In this document: positions 54,968 through 63,669 of the stretch, in pieces
How positions within the stretch are numbered: position 1 is the first letter of the stretch
Layout of the letters: every line of letters starts with the position of its first letter
Assembly (NCBI RefSeq): GCF_003428625.2
Contig: NZ_QVQT02000001.1
Location: 248,001 to 312,000, forward strand
Origin: Paracidobacterium acidisoli
Lineage (GTDB): Bacteria > Acidobacteriota > Terriglobia > Terriglobales > Acidobacteriaceae
Reading direction: 5' to 3'
Length of the DNA stretch: 64,000 nucleotides
Notes under the pieces: model-generated
The model's input: the letters and a program-made list of their open reading frames with translations, nothing else
What the model was told of the DNA's origin: nothing
Databases searched by the model: none
Program-made: the position numbers and the translations under genes

Positions 54968-56926
54968 ATGGATTTACACGAGAAGATTCGAACCCTGCCA
55001 ACGCGGCCCGGCGTGTATCTCTACAAAAACGCCGGCGGCGAGGTCATCTACGTCGGCAAGGCGAAAAACCTTCGCTCCCGCGTCCGCTCCTATCTGCTCG
55101 AAGCCTCCCAGGCCAACGCCAAGACCGGCTCGCTCATGCGCGAGGCCATCGACGTCGACTACATCCTCGTCGACAACGAGCACGAGGCCCTCGCCCTCGA
55201 AAACAACCTCATCAAGCAGCGCAAGCCGCGCTTCAATATCCTGCTGCGCGACGACAAGACCTACCCCTACGTCAGGCTCACCCTCGCCGACCGCTATCCC
55301 AGGGTCTTCGTCACCCGCCGCCTGCGCAAAGACGGCAGCGCTTACTACGGCCCTTACTTTCCCGGAAACCTCGCCTGGCGCATCGCCGATCTCATCCACC
55401 GCAGCTTCCTCATCCCCAGCTGCAAGGTCGATCTCTCCCGCTACCATCCCCGCCCCTGCCTGCAGTACTACATCCATCGCTGCCTCGGCCCCTGCGTCGA
55501 AGGCCTCACCACGCCCGAGGCCTACCGCGAAGCCGTCCGCGACACGCAGATGTTCCTCGAAGGCCGAGGCACCGAGCTGAGCAAATCCATCGAGCAGCGC
55601 ATGCAGGCCGCCGCCGAAAACGAGCAGTTCGAGCTGGCCGCAAAATACCGCGATCTGCTCATCACCATCAGCCAGCTCAGCGAAAAGCAGCGCATCGCCT
55701 CCACCGAAAACGACGACGCCGACGTCTACGGCTATCACTACGAAAACGGCATGATCGCCGTAAACCTCTTCCACATGCGAGGCGGCAAAATCGTCGACCG
55801 CCGCGAGTTCTTCTGGGAAGACCTGCCCGAGTTCGTCCTCGAATCCGGCGAGGAAGAAGCCTCCGCGCTCGCCTCCGGAGCCTCGCAGCCCTTCGATTCG
55901 TCCGCCTTCTTCTCCGCGCTGCTCAAGCAGCTTTACATCGATCAGCACTACGTTCCCAAAAGCATCTTCGTCCCCGTCGACTTCGCCGACCGCGAGACTC
56001 TTTCGGCCCTGCTCGCCGAGCGCACCGGCCATCGCGTCGAACTCGCCGCTCCGCAGCGCGGCGAAAAGCGCTCGCTCGTCGATCTCGCCGGGCAAAACGC
56101 GAAGCAGAGCTACGATCAGCGCTTCCGCGTCCTGCAGCCTTCGCAAAAGGCCATTCAGGAGGCCCTGCAGGACATCTTCATGCTCGAAGATCCGCCGCGC
56201 CGCATCGAGTGCTTTGACATCTCGCACATTCAGGGCGCCGAGACCGTCGCCTCCATGGTCGTCTGGGAAGACGGCGCGATGAAGAAATCGGCTTACCGCA
56301 AATTCAAAATCAAAACCGTCGAGGGCGTCGACGACTTCGCTTCCATGCGCGAGGTCGTCTCCCGCCGCTATCGCCGCATTCTCGAAGGCTCGAACGCCGC
56401 GGGCAACGGCAAACAGGAAGACAACGGCAAACAGGAAAAGGAGCCGAAAGAGGCCCCCAGCCTCATCCTCATCGACGGCGGCCTCGGCCAGCTCCACGCC
56501 GCCGCTGCCGCGCTCGAAGAGCTGGGCCTCACCACGCAGCCGCTCGCCTCCATCGCCAAGCGCGAAGAGATCATCTACCTCTACGGTCAGGAGAACGATC
56601 CCATCGTCCTCGATCGCCGCTCACCGGTCCTGCACCTCATCCAGCGCATTCGCGACGAGTCGCACCGCTTCGCCATCACCTATCACCGCAAGCGCCGCGA
56701 GATGCGCGACCGCGACTCCGAGCTGCTCACCATCCCCGGCGTCGGCGCGCGCACCCGCCAGCGCCTGCTCGAACACTTCGGCAGCCTGCGCAGCGTGCAG
56801 AACGCCGGCCTTGAAGCGCTGACCGCCGTCGTCTCCCGCAAAACCGCGGAGACCATCCACGCGCACTTCCACGCCGATGCCGCTGCAGCCGAAAATCCCC
56901 TGCCCATCCTCGACAACGGCGCGTAA
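54968..56926 (+). CDS. uvrC: Excinuclease ABC subunit C, 652 aa
   Basis: UvrC makes both cuts around a lesion in nucleotide excision repair. The N-terminal GIY-YIG nuclease is GVYLYKNAGGEVIYVGKAKN. A UvrB-interaction (UVR) motif lies near residues 205-240, an RNase H-like nuclease domain with ECFDISHIQGAETVASMVV follows, and the C-terminal helix-hairpin-helix pair (LTIPGVGARTRQRLLEHFGS) ends the chain. A tandem 18-base duplication (56405-56440) adds six residues in a linker near 480. The ATG is preceded by GGTAAAG but no strong ribosome-binding site. The divergent OmpA-like gene is 274 bases away. Confidence 0.96.
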   Translation: MDLHEKIRTLPTRPGVYLYKNAGGEVIYVGKAKNLRSRVRSYLLEASQANAKTGSLMREAIDVDYILVDNEHEALALENNLIKQRKPRFNILLRDDKTYPYVRLTLADRYPRVFVTRRLRKDGSAYYGPYFPGNLAWRIADLIHRSFLIPSCKVDLSRYHPRPCLQYYIHRCLGPCVEGLTTPEAYREAVRDTQMFLEGRGTELSKSIEQRMQAAAENEQFELAAKYRDLLITISQLSEKQRIASTENDDADVYGYHYENGMIAVNLFHMRGGKIVDRREFFWEDLPEFVLESGEEEASALASGASQPFDSSAFFSALLKQLYIDQHYVPKSIFVPVDFADRETLSALLAERTGHRVELAAPQRGEKRSLVDLAGQNAKQSYDQRFRVLQPSQKAIQEALQDIFMLEDPPRRIECFDISHIQGAETVASMVVWEDGAMKKSAYRKFKIKTVEGVDDFASMREVVSRRYRRILEGSNAAGNGKQEDNGKQEKEPKEAPSLILIDGGLGQLHAAAAALEELGLTTQPLASIAKREEIIYLYGQENDPIVLDRRSPVLHLIQRIRDESHRFAITYHRKRREMRDRDSELLTIPGVGARTRQRLLEHFGSLRSVQNAGLEALTAVVSRKTAETIHAHFHADAAAAENPLPILDNGA

Positions 56927-56932
56927 ACGGCG

Positions 56933-57039
56933 GTGGGTCAGTTTGAATGGTTCTGTATCAGGGCACGGCTTCAGCCGTGCCGTAAGAGATTCAAATGGAG
57001 CGCGGCTTTAGCCGCTGCGGAATGGTTTGTTTTCTCTCC
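56933..57039. repeat. Full copy of the two-palindrome repeat element after uvrC
   Basis: The flank GTGGGTCAGTTTGAATGGTT leads to palindrome 1 GGCACGGCTTCAGCCGTGCC (perfect), a spacer, palindrome 2 GCGGCTTTAGCCGC and the right flank GGAATGGTTTGTTTTCT. It begins 7 bases past the uvrC stop codon. The perfect palindrome 1 could act as a terminator-like hairpin for uvrC. Confidence 0.87.
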
Positions 57040-57066
57040 ATTGCAGACGGACCGTCCACCACTTCC

Positions 57067-57104
57067 TTGCAATTTCTTTCAAATAAGTCGAAAATTGTGT
57101 ACAC
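57067..57104 (+). promoter_or_regulatory. Promoter/operator region of the toxin-antitoxin pair
   Basis: TTGCAA (57067-57072) is followed after 18 bases by AAAATT, and the perfect 8-bp palindrome GTGTACAC at 57097-57104 lies between it and the ribosome-binding site AGGAG. Antitoxins of this type usually repress their own promoter by binding a palindrome at this place. Confidence 0.5.
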
Positions 57105-57116
57105 AGGAGTACGCAA

Positions 57117-57386
57117 ATGACCTCTCGAACACAGCAGGTCGGCGTCCGCGAGTTCCGTGAAAATCTCTCCAGCTACCTGCTTCGGGCGGGCGGCCCCATA
57201 GCTATTACCCGCCATGGCGATACGATCGGTCTCTTCATGCCTGTGCGGCGCAAACGCACAGCGGAAGAGCGGGCGGAGCTCGATGCAATTGCAGAGAAGC
57301 TCTACAAAGAGATGGAAAATGCCGGAGTAACAGAAGAAGACATCGTCCGGGAGTTCAATGAACTGCGTGCGGCAAGCCGCAAATGA
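57117..57386 (+). CDS. Phd/YefM-type antitoxin, 89 aa
   Basis: The N-terminal half has the Phd/YefM/VapB DNA-binding pattern (VGVREFRENLSSYLLRAGG, then ITRHGDTIGLF with a beta-hairpin), and the C-terminal half is an acidic helix that would wrap the toxin (ERAELDAIAEKLYKEMENAG). The strong ribosome-binding site AGGAG and the 4-base overlap with the downstream PIN toxin support a type II module. It follows a full copy of the dispersed repeat element downstream of uvrC. Confidence 0.85.
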   Translation: MTSRTQQVGVREFRENLSSYLLRAGGPIAITRHGDTIGLFMPVRRKRTAEERAELDAIAEKLYKEMENAGVTEEDIVREFNELRAASRK

Positions 57387-57811
57387 GCACAGAAACAGAA
57401 AAGGGGCTGGTGATCGATGCCAATATTCTGATCCGTGCCGTATTTGGAAGAAGAGTTCGCCGCATTCTGGAAACCAGCGATAAGGCGGTGTTCTGCTGCC
57501 CCGAATTCTGTATCGAGGAAGCTCGAAAACGTATTCCGGTGATTGCAGAACGGCAAAGCCGGGATCGGCATCTTTCTCTTCTCGCACTGGACAAAGTCAG
57601 CCTGCTGATTACGCCTGTCCAGGAGGATTTTTATCAATCGCTGTACGCCGACGCCAACGCCCGCATTGCCTCCCGCGACCCGGATGACTGGCCCATCGTA
57701 GCTACAGCATTGTTTCTGAATCTTGCCATCTGGACGGAAGACCTCGACTTCTTCGGCTGCGGTCTTCCCACATGGACAACAGACCGCGTGGAGATCTACC
57801 TGCGGGACTAA
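57383..57811 (+). CDS. PIN-domain toxin (VapC-like ribonuclease), 142 aa
   Basis: The PIN active-site acids are visible: D12 (LVIDANILIRAVFG), E45/E46 (CIEEARKR), D101/D102 (SRDPDDWPIVATAL), and D120 with D122 in WTEDLDFF. Family members are Mg-dependent ribonucleases that often cut tRNA or rRNA. The sequence is less like the common VapC with DTSVL and closer to the IVIDANIL group with an SRDPDD motif. It is co-translated with the antitoxin (ATGA overlap). Confidence 0.85.
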   Translation: MSTETEKGLVIDANILIRAVFGRRVRRILETSDKAVFCCPEFCIEEARKRIPVIAERQSRDRHLSLLALDKVSLLITPVQEDFYQSLYADANARIASRDPDDWPIVATALFLNLAIWTEDLDFFGCGLPTWTTDRVEIYLRD

Positions 57812-57889
57812 CTCTTCAGCGCAGGAACTTCCCTGCCATCCTCTGCGTAGTGCATCCTGTAGCGCAGGCATTTTTACCGGGCGGACAAC

Positions 57890-59506
57890 ATGCACACTTC
57901 ACAGCTCTCGACCGCTCCCCCGCAAAAGAACGCCCCACTGCGTCACTTCCTCCTGCTCTGCGCCGCCTTCGCGCTGCTCAAGCTGGCCATTCAGGTCGTT
58001 GGCAACATCCTCGCGCAGCATGCCGGCTACGGCATCTTCCGCGACGAGATGTACTACCTCATCTGCGGCCGCCATCTCGCCTTTGGATACGTCGATCAGC
58101 CGCCGCTCACCGCGCTCCAGGCGCGCCTCACCGAGATCCTCTTCGGCTACGGCCACATGTGGTCCCTGCGTCTCTTCTCCGCGCTCGCCGGAGCAGCCAA
58201 AGTCTTCCTCACCGGCCTCATCGTCCGCGCCCTCGGTGGAAACCGCCTCGCTGCATCGCTCGCCATGCTCGGCGTCATCGTCGTCGGCGTCTACCTTGGC
58301 ATCGACGGCTTCCTCTCCATGAACTCCTTCGAGCCCGTCTTCTGGATGACCTGCGCGCTCGCCCTCATTCACATCGTGCAGATCGATCCGGAAGACCGCG
58401 CAAAACGGCACATCCTTCGCAACTGCTGGATCATCCTCGGCATCAGTGCCGGTCTCGGTCTCGAAAACAAGGACAACATCGTCTTCTTCCTCGTCGCCGT
58501 GCTCATTGCGCTGCTGCTCACTCCGCAGCGCCGCATTCTGCGCAGCCGCTGGTTCGCTCTCTCGCTCGCCATCATCGTTCTGCTTGCTCTGCCCAACCTG
58601 CTCTGGCAGATTCACTATCACTTCCCTACCCTCGAATGGCTCAACGACGTCCGCCACAGCGACAAGGATGTGAAACTGTCACCGTTACATTTCCTTATGG
58701 CGCAGATGATGATGCTCACTCCCTGGACCATCCTCCTCTGGCTCAGCGGCATCTTCTGGCTGCTCTTCGCAAAGGCTGCGCGCCCCTTCCGCTTCCTCGG
58801 CGTCCTCTATCTCGTCTTCCTGCCCGTGATGATGGCGCTCAACGCCAAGGACTACTACCTTGCGCCCATCTATCCTCTCTACTTCGCCGCCGGAGCCGTC
58901 CTGTGGGTGGCGTGGGCCTCGAAGGCAACGTGGCGCAGAGCCCTCATCGGCCTCTACGCACTGCTGCTCGTCATCGGATTCTTCCTCACCGTCCCCTTTT
59001 CCATCCCCGTTCTGCCGCCGCAGCAGTTCCTCACCTGGTCGAAGATCATGCACTTCCAGCCCAAAGACTCGGAGAACCACTCCGCGACCATCCTGCCGCA
59101 GTTCTATGCCGACCGCTTCGGCTGGCATGAGATGGTCGAAAAGGTCGCCGCCATCTACAACGCGCTCCCGCCCGATCAGCGCGCCGTCACCGGCATCTTC
59201 ACCGGCAACTATGGCGAAGCCAGCGCCATCAATCTCTACGGCCCGAAGTACGGACTCCCCGTCGCCATCAGCGGCCATCAGAACTACTGGATCTGGGGTC
59301 CGCACGGCTACACCGGCCAGGAGATGATCATCATCGCTTACCACGCCACCGTCGATTCGCTGCAGCAGTCCTATGCCTCCTGCGCCGTCGCCGGCCGTCT
59401 CGACAACCCGCTCGCCATGCCATGGGAGCAGGGCCCCATCTTTCTTTGCCGTGGCAGAAAAGCCACCCTTGCGTCAGACTGGAAAGACTTCAGGTTCTAT
59501 TACTGA
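57890..59506 (+). CDS. GT39-like membrane glycosyltransferase, 538 aa
   Basis: This is a large membrane protein with about 10-12 helices and the ArnT/PMT-type pattern. The acidic pair in the first loop is in YGIFRDEMYYLICG (DE), followed by the DQPPLTAL motif, and a long soluble C-terminal region (about residue 400 on, ATILPQFYADRFGWHEMVEKV). Enzymes of this family transfer sugars from polyprenyl-phosphate donors to lipids or proteins on the outer face of the inner membrane. The acceptor is unknown. The gene is 20 bases upstream of the amino acid permease. Confidence 0.85.
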   Translation: MHTSQLSTAPPQKNAPLRHFLLLCAAFALLKLAIQVVGNILAQHAGYGIFRDEMYYLICGRHLAFGYVDQPPLTALQARLTEILFGYGHMWSLRLFSALAGAAKVFLTGLIVRALGGNRLAASLAMLGVIVVGVYLGIDGFLSMNSFEPVFWMTCALALIHIVQIDPEDRAKRHILRNCWIILGISAGLGLENKDNIVFFLVAVLIALLLTPQRRILRSRWFALSLAIIVLLALPNLLWQIHYHFPTLEWLNDVRHSDKDVKLSPLHFLMAQMMMLTPWTILLWLSGIFWLLFAKAARPFRFLGVLYLVFLPVMMALNAKDYYLAPIYPLYFAAGAVLWVAWASKATWRRALIGLYALLLVIGFFLTVPFSIPVLPPQQFLTWSKIMHFQPKDSENHSATILPQFYADRFGWHEMVEKVAAIYNALPPDQRAVTGIFTGNYGEASAINLYGPKYGLPVAISGHQNYWIWGPHGYTGQEMIIIAYHATVDSLQQSYASCAVAGRLDNPLAMPWEQGPIFLCRGRKATLASDWKDFRFYY

Positions 59507-59525
59507 TCTCCGGAGCCTCTCCGCA

Positions 59526-60890
59526 TTGAGCACTGCCGCCGACGCATCGCCCACTCTTCCCCGCGTCCTCGGCACCTCGCACGCCACGGCCATCGTGGTC
59601 GGCACCATCATCGGCAGCGGCATCTTTCTCGTTCCGCACGAAATGATGCAGGCCACCGGCTCGTCCACACTCGTCTATCTTGCCTGGATCATCGGTGGTC
59701 TGCTCTCTCTCTTCGGCGCCATGACCTACGCCGAGCTCAGCACTCTGCTTCCTTACGCGGGCGGCGAATATGTCTACATCCGCGGCGTCTACGGCGATCT
59801 GCCCGCCTTCCTCTATATGTGGACCTGGTTCGCCGTCGCCAAGCCCGCCTCCATCGCCAGCGTCACCACCGGACTCGCCCGCACCCTCGCCATCTTCCAC
59901 GCCTTCGCCTGGCTCGATGCGACCGCGCTCCGCATCCCCTTCGCCGTCGCCTGGTCGCAGCTCTTCGCCATCGCCATCACCTGGCTCATCACCGGCCTCA
60001 ACTATCTCGGCATCAAAAAGGCAGGAGACTTCCAGCTCGTCTTCACCTGGCTCAAAGGCATCCTCATCGTCGTCATCGCCGGCTTCTGCTTCGCCTCCGG
60101 CTCCGGCTCTCTCGCCAACTTCCGCACCTCATTCCACGCGGCTCACGGCGGCTTCGGCGGATTCATGATCGCGCTCATCGCCGCGCTCTGGGCCTACGAC
60201 GGCTGGAACGATCTCACCATGGTCGCCGGTGAAATCCGGCATCCCCGGCGCAGCCTGCCCATCGCCCTCATCGCCGGACTCGCCATCGTCGGCGTCCTCT
60301 TCATGGCCACCAACGCCGGCATTCAGTACATTCTTCCCGCCGCTCAGATCGCCGCCGCTCCACGCCCCGCCGTCTCCGCGCTCGCGGTCGTCACCGGCCC
60401 CTGGGGAGCAACGTTCGTTTCCATCGCCATGGCCGTCAGCATCCTCGTCACGCTCAACGGAACCATCATGTCCGGCGCGCGCGTGCCCTTCGCCGCCGCA
60501 CGCGATGGACTCTTCTTCCGCCGCATGGCCGACATCCATCCCCGCTTTCGCAGCCCATCGACCTCGCTCATCGTGCAGGCGCTGCTCACCACCGGACTGC
60601 TCCTCGCCGTCGGCCGCTTCCAGCAGTTGTTTGAGCTGGCCATCTTCGCCGAGTGGCTCTTCTACATGATCACCGCCACCACCATCTTTCTCTATCGCCG
60701 CCGCTCCGCTCCCGTCACCGCCTGGCGGCTCCGCGGATACCCTGCCGTCCCCGCGCTCTTCATCGCCGCCGCCGCCGTGCTGCTCGTCTATTCGTACGCT
60801 GAAAACTTCAAAAACTCTCTGCTCGGCACCGCCATCATCCTGCTCGGCATCCCGTTGTTTTTTCTCTTCCGCAGGCGCGTTTCCGCATAG
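59526..60890 (+). CDS. APC-family amino acid permease, 454 aa
   Basis: About 12 membrane helices follow a short N-terminus. The first helix motif GTIIGSGIFLVPHEMM is typical of APC transporters that bind the substrate amino group. The PFAVAWSQLFAIAITWLITGLNYLG block and the ALWAYDGWNDLTMVAGEIRHPRRSLP helix (helix 6) are family features. The TTG start at 59526 has GGAG about 10 bases upstream and begins LSTAADASP; the frame is open upstream inside the glycosyltransferase gene. The substrate (probably a neutral or cationic amino acid) is inferred only. Confidence 0.88.
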   Translation: MSTAADASPTLPRVLGTSHATAIVVGTIIGSGIFLVPHEMMQATGSSTLVYLAWIIGGLLSLFGAMTYAELSTLLPYAGGEYVYIRGVYGDLPAFLYMWTWFAVAKPASIASVTTGLARTLAIFHAFAWLDATALRIPFAVAWSQLFAIAITWLITGLNYLGIKKAGDFQLVFTWLKGILIVVIAGFCFASGSGSLANFRTSFHAAHGGFGGFMIALIAALWAYDGWNDLTMVAGEIRHPRRSLPIALIAGLAIVGVLFMATNAGIQYILPAAQIAAAPRPAVSALAVVTGPWGATFVSIAMAVSILVTLNGTIMSGARVPFAAARDGLFFRRMADIHPRFRSPSTSLIVQALLTTGLLLAVGRFQQLFELAIFAEWLFYMITATTIFLYRRRSAPVTAWRLRGYPAVPALFIAAAAVLLVYSYAENFKNSLLGTAIILLGIPLFFLFRRRVSA

Positions 60891-60905
60891 GCGCAGGCAA
60901 ATAAA

Positions 60906-60933
60906 AAAAGGCCCCGCCGAAGCGGAGCCTTTT
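60906..60933. terminator. Bidirectional terminator between the permease and the DUF6600 gene
   Basis: The stem AAAAGGC-CCGC pairs with GCGG-GCCTTTT (one mismatch) around the CGAA tetraloop, with A-runs before it and T-runs after it. It therefore works for both convergent genes (stops at 60890 and 60949). Confidence 0.85.
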
Positions 60934-60948
60934 CTGTTGCTGTTCAGC

Positions 60949-63204
60949 TTACTGCTGCGGCTGTGGTGGCTCCTCCTGCTTTGGCGGCGGTTCTTTTCTC
61001 GGCTTCTGCTTCTCCTCGGGACGCGCTCCCGGCTTCTGCGGCGCAGGACGGTTCTGCGCCTCAGGACGAGCCTGCGGAGCCGGACGATTCGGCGCAGCAG
61101 GGCGCGGCTGTGCCGGCGGACGGTTATTGTTCTCCGTCACCCGCGGGTGCATCGGCTCCGGCCCTACCGCCTTCGGTCCCGACTGCGGAACAGCAGGCGC
61201 CGGCTTCGGCCTGACCGGACGCACGTAGTTCTGCCCTCCCGGCCGGTTATTCTCCGGCTGCGTTCCCGGAGCATTTTGGTTCGGAGCCGGCCGGCTGTTG
61301 TTCCCCGGCGTATTGGGACGATTGTTCCCCGGCATGTTCGGCCGGTTCTCATTCGGACGGTTATTCACCGGCGGCTGATTATTCGCCGGCGGTGTTGGCC
61401 GGTTATTCACCGGAGCACCAGGCCGGTTCGCCTCCGGAGACGCCGGCCGCGGTTGAATCACCGGCGTCGACGGATGATTGTTGTTATTGTTCGCTCCCGG
61501 CACAGGCCGCGCATTGTTCCCTGGCTGGCCCGGACGATTCATCGCCGGATTCCCCGGTTGATTCGGCTGGCCCGCCGCAGGCTGACCCGGACGCGGTGCC
61601 GCCGGCCGTACATTCGGAGCCACCGGCCGTGTCGCCGGACGGATCGCGCTCGGCGGAGCCGGCTTCGGCAGAGACGCCGGCGTAAAGCGCTGCCGGTTCG
61701 AGGTCGGCGTAGCCGCCGTGCGTCCATGCGGCGTCATCAGCACCGGCCTCGCCACAGGCCGCGACACATTCACCGCCGGCCGCGTCATAGCCGGACGCGC
61801 CGGAGCCGCCACCGGAGGCCGCGCCATCACAATCGGTGCCCGCGCCAGCTGCTGCTGCTGCTGCGTATTCAGCCGCACCATCGACTGTTGCACCCGCGCA
61901 CCCGAGGTCATCGCATTCTGGTTCACCACCACCACGCGCGTGCGGTTCACATAGTTCACATTCGTTACGCGAATCTGATTCACGTTCGTGACGTTGCGCG
62001 TGTTGTTGATGAAGACGTTGTAGTTGTTGACGATCGTCGTGTTGTGAATCACCGTGATGTTCACGTTGGTCACGTTCACCGTCCGCACGTAGTTCGGCGA
62101 GCAGCGGTACCACGGCACGTACGGCTCGGCCACGCCCAGCGGGAACCATGCCGCCACGCCTCCTCCGCCGCCGAAGCTCACCCCCACCGAAACGCCCGGA
62201 CCGCCGCCCACGAAGGCGACAAACGCCGGAGCATACACCGGACGCACATTCACCGGTCCCGGCACCCATCCCCAGCGTCCACCTACCGTCACCCAGCGTC
62301 CGTAATGGAACGGCGCATACCCCCAAGCTGCATCGTCGACCCATGTATAACCCCACGGCGCCACATACGCCCAGTGGCCCACCGTGTACGGCTGCCAGCC
62401 CGCGGCCACGCTGCGCGGATACCACACCGGCCCGTAATCCGGTGTCGGCGTCCACGATCCGTAATCGTCCAGATCGTCGTAGCCCGGAATATCTCGGCTC
62501 ACATACCGCGCCGAGACCGAAGCCTGGATATGGCGGTCGCGCTCTTCGCTCCAGCGGTCCAGATCATCGGGAGGCATCATGTCCACGGCGCCGATCTCGA
62601 TCGCGTTCGTGCCGTACAGCTGCACCGCCTCGCCCTGATCCACCTCCTGGTTTACATTCGGGCCGGCAATCTGCACCGTGCCCGCATTCACCTGCACCAC
62701 CGATCCCTGATTGTCCGGATACACATTGATCCGGTAATCGCCCGGCTGCTGCATGATCACCGCGCCGTTCGGCGTGTCCACCTCGATCGTCCCGCCCGGC
62801 ACCAGCGCGTACACGCGCACCCGCACGCTGCCCTGCGCCACGCCAACCTGCTCGTAGTCATCGGTCAGGTTGGTCAGCGTCACGTCGCTGCCGCCGCCCA
62901 GCCGCAGATCGTTCGATCCGTTCTGCAGCACCGCGCGTCCTCCCTGGTCCACATACAGGCGGTCGCCGCTCGTCATCGGATAATTCGGCGGAGCCGCGCT
63001 CCACTCATCCGCGCCCGCCGTCTGCAGCGACACATTTCCGCCGATCCAGGCGATGCGCGCCACACGCCCCGGCGGGTCCTCATCCTGCGCAAAGGTGGAT
63101 ACCGCACAAAAAAGAACCGCGGCCATCACCGCGGTCATTACGCCAAACATCGGCAGCTTCCTGCAGATCCGTATACCGGATGCGGGGGTCATGCTGGTCT
63201 TCAT
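60949..63204 (-). CDS. Secreted FecR/DUF6600 protein with Pro/Asn-rich tail, 751 aa
   Basis: After a signal peptide (cut near residue 39, TFAQ) there is a FecR-like domain (about 45-190: ARIAWIGGNVSLQTAG, VYALVPGGTIEVDTPNGAV). Then comes the DUF6600 region (about 200-390) with repeated Trp-rich motifs such as WTPTPDYGPVWYP and HWAYVAPWGYTWVDD. Residues from about 400 to 460 carry Asn/Val-rich repeats (TNVNITVIHNTTIVNNYNVF), and the last 290 are Pro/Asn/Arg-rich low complexity. It belongs to a family enlarged in acidobacteria, probably a cell-surface protein; its function is unknown. The opposite strand also has a long open frame, an effect of the repetitive composition. Confidence 0.82.
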   Translation of the reverse strand: MKTSMTPASGIRICRKLPMFGVMTAVMAAVLFCAVSTFAQDEDPPGRVARIAWIGGNVSLQTAGADEWSAAPPNYPMTSGDRLYVDQGGRAVLQNGSNDLRLGGGSDVTLTNLTDDYEQVGVAQGSVRVRVYALVPGGTIEVDTPNGAVIMQQPGDYRINVYPDNQGSVVQVNAGTVQIAGPNVNQEVDQGEAVQLYGTNAIEIGAVDMMPPDDLDRWSEERDRHIQASVSARYVSRDIPGYDDLDDYGSWTPTPDYGPVWYPRSVAAGWQPYTVGHWAYVAPWGYTWVDDAAWGYAPFHYGRWVTVGGRWGWVPGPVNVRPVYAPAFVAFVGGGPGVSVGVSFGGGGGVAAWFPLGVAEPYVPWYRCSPNYVRTVNVTNVNITVIHNTTIVNNYNVFINNTRNVTNVNQIRVTNVNYVNRTRVVVVNQNAMTSGARVQQSMVRLNTQQQQQLARAPIVMARPPVAAPARPAMTRPAVNVSRPVARPVLMTPHGRTAATPTSNRQRFTPASLPKPAPPSAIRPATRPVAPNVRPAAPRPGQPAAGQPNQPGNPAMNRPGQPGNNARPVPGANNNNNHPSTPVIQPRPASPEANRPGAPVNNRPTPPANNQPPVNNRPNENRPNMPGNNRPNTPGNNSRPAPNQNAPGTQPENNRPGGQNYVRPVRPKPAPAVPQSGPKAVGPEPMHPRVTENNNRPPAQPRPAAPNRPAPQARPEAQNRPAPQKPGARPEEKQKPRKEPPPKQEEPPQPQQ

Positions 63205-63669
63205 ACGTTCTCCGGGCCCTGTAAAGCCTTGCTGGTGAAAACCCGCTTCTCGCGGGAAGTGGGCAGGACCGGAAGATCTTCTCCGCTCCCGCGTTGCCGC
63301 AGAGCCGGCCCAGCCGCTGCCCGCCTGCGAACGATCGGCAAAATCTTCAGAGAAACCGGCGGCGTCCGCGCCTTATCCGGTTCGCATGCGCCTTTGCCAG
63401 GCCCGTCTTCCGGCCTCGATTGCCAGGGAGTATACCCCACCATCCTTTCTTTTTGCTGAACGGCTCTGCTCTCTCTTCCGCTCAGAACCCGCATCGCGAA
63501 GTTTCCACCCGCTCCCGCACCAAAATGGTTGCACCCTGGGATGCCTCCTTCGCCCGCCACGTCCACACGGCCTCGACAATTCGCAATACCCTGCCCGAAA
63601 ATCCCCCTCAATATCTTTCGAAAAATCCTCCCTTGACATATTCCGATATAGGAATGTATTGTTCCGGTC
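63205..63669. other. 465-bp gap between the DUF6600 gene and the ArsR gene
   Basis: Apart from the ArsR promoter at its right end (63633-63662) I see no gene with a plausible protein, no palindromic repeat element of the families above and no terminator. Short open frames here have Arg-rich compositions typical of antisense reading of GC-rich DNA. Confidence 0.5.
63633..63662 (+). promoter_or_regulatory. Promoter with embedded operator of the arsR gene
   Basis: A perfect TTGACA (63633-63638) and TATTGT (63657-63662) are 18 bases apart. The spacer holds a 16-bp near-palindrome ATTCCGATATAGGAAT (63640-63655, 14 of 16 positions symmetric), the usual place for an ArsR-type repressor. The ATG is only 8 bases after the -10 box, so the message is probably leaderless. 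Confidence 0.75.

Noticed and set aside
54980-55000. A tRNA-like GATTCGAACCC stretch
   Set aside because: It is within the first codons of uvrC, and no cloverleaf with acceptor stem can be formed around it.
60937-63459. An 840-residue open frame on the + strand opposite the DUF6600 gene
   Set aside because: Its product is an Arg/His/Pro-rich low-complexity chain with no start signal. The frame is open only because the opposite strand is repetitive and GC-rich; the minus-strand protein has a signal peptide and recognised domains.
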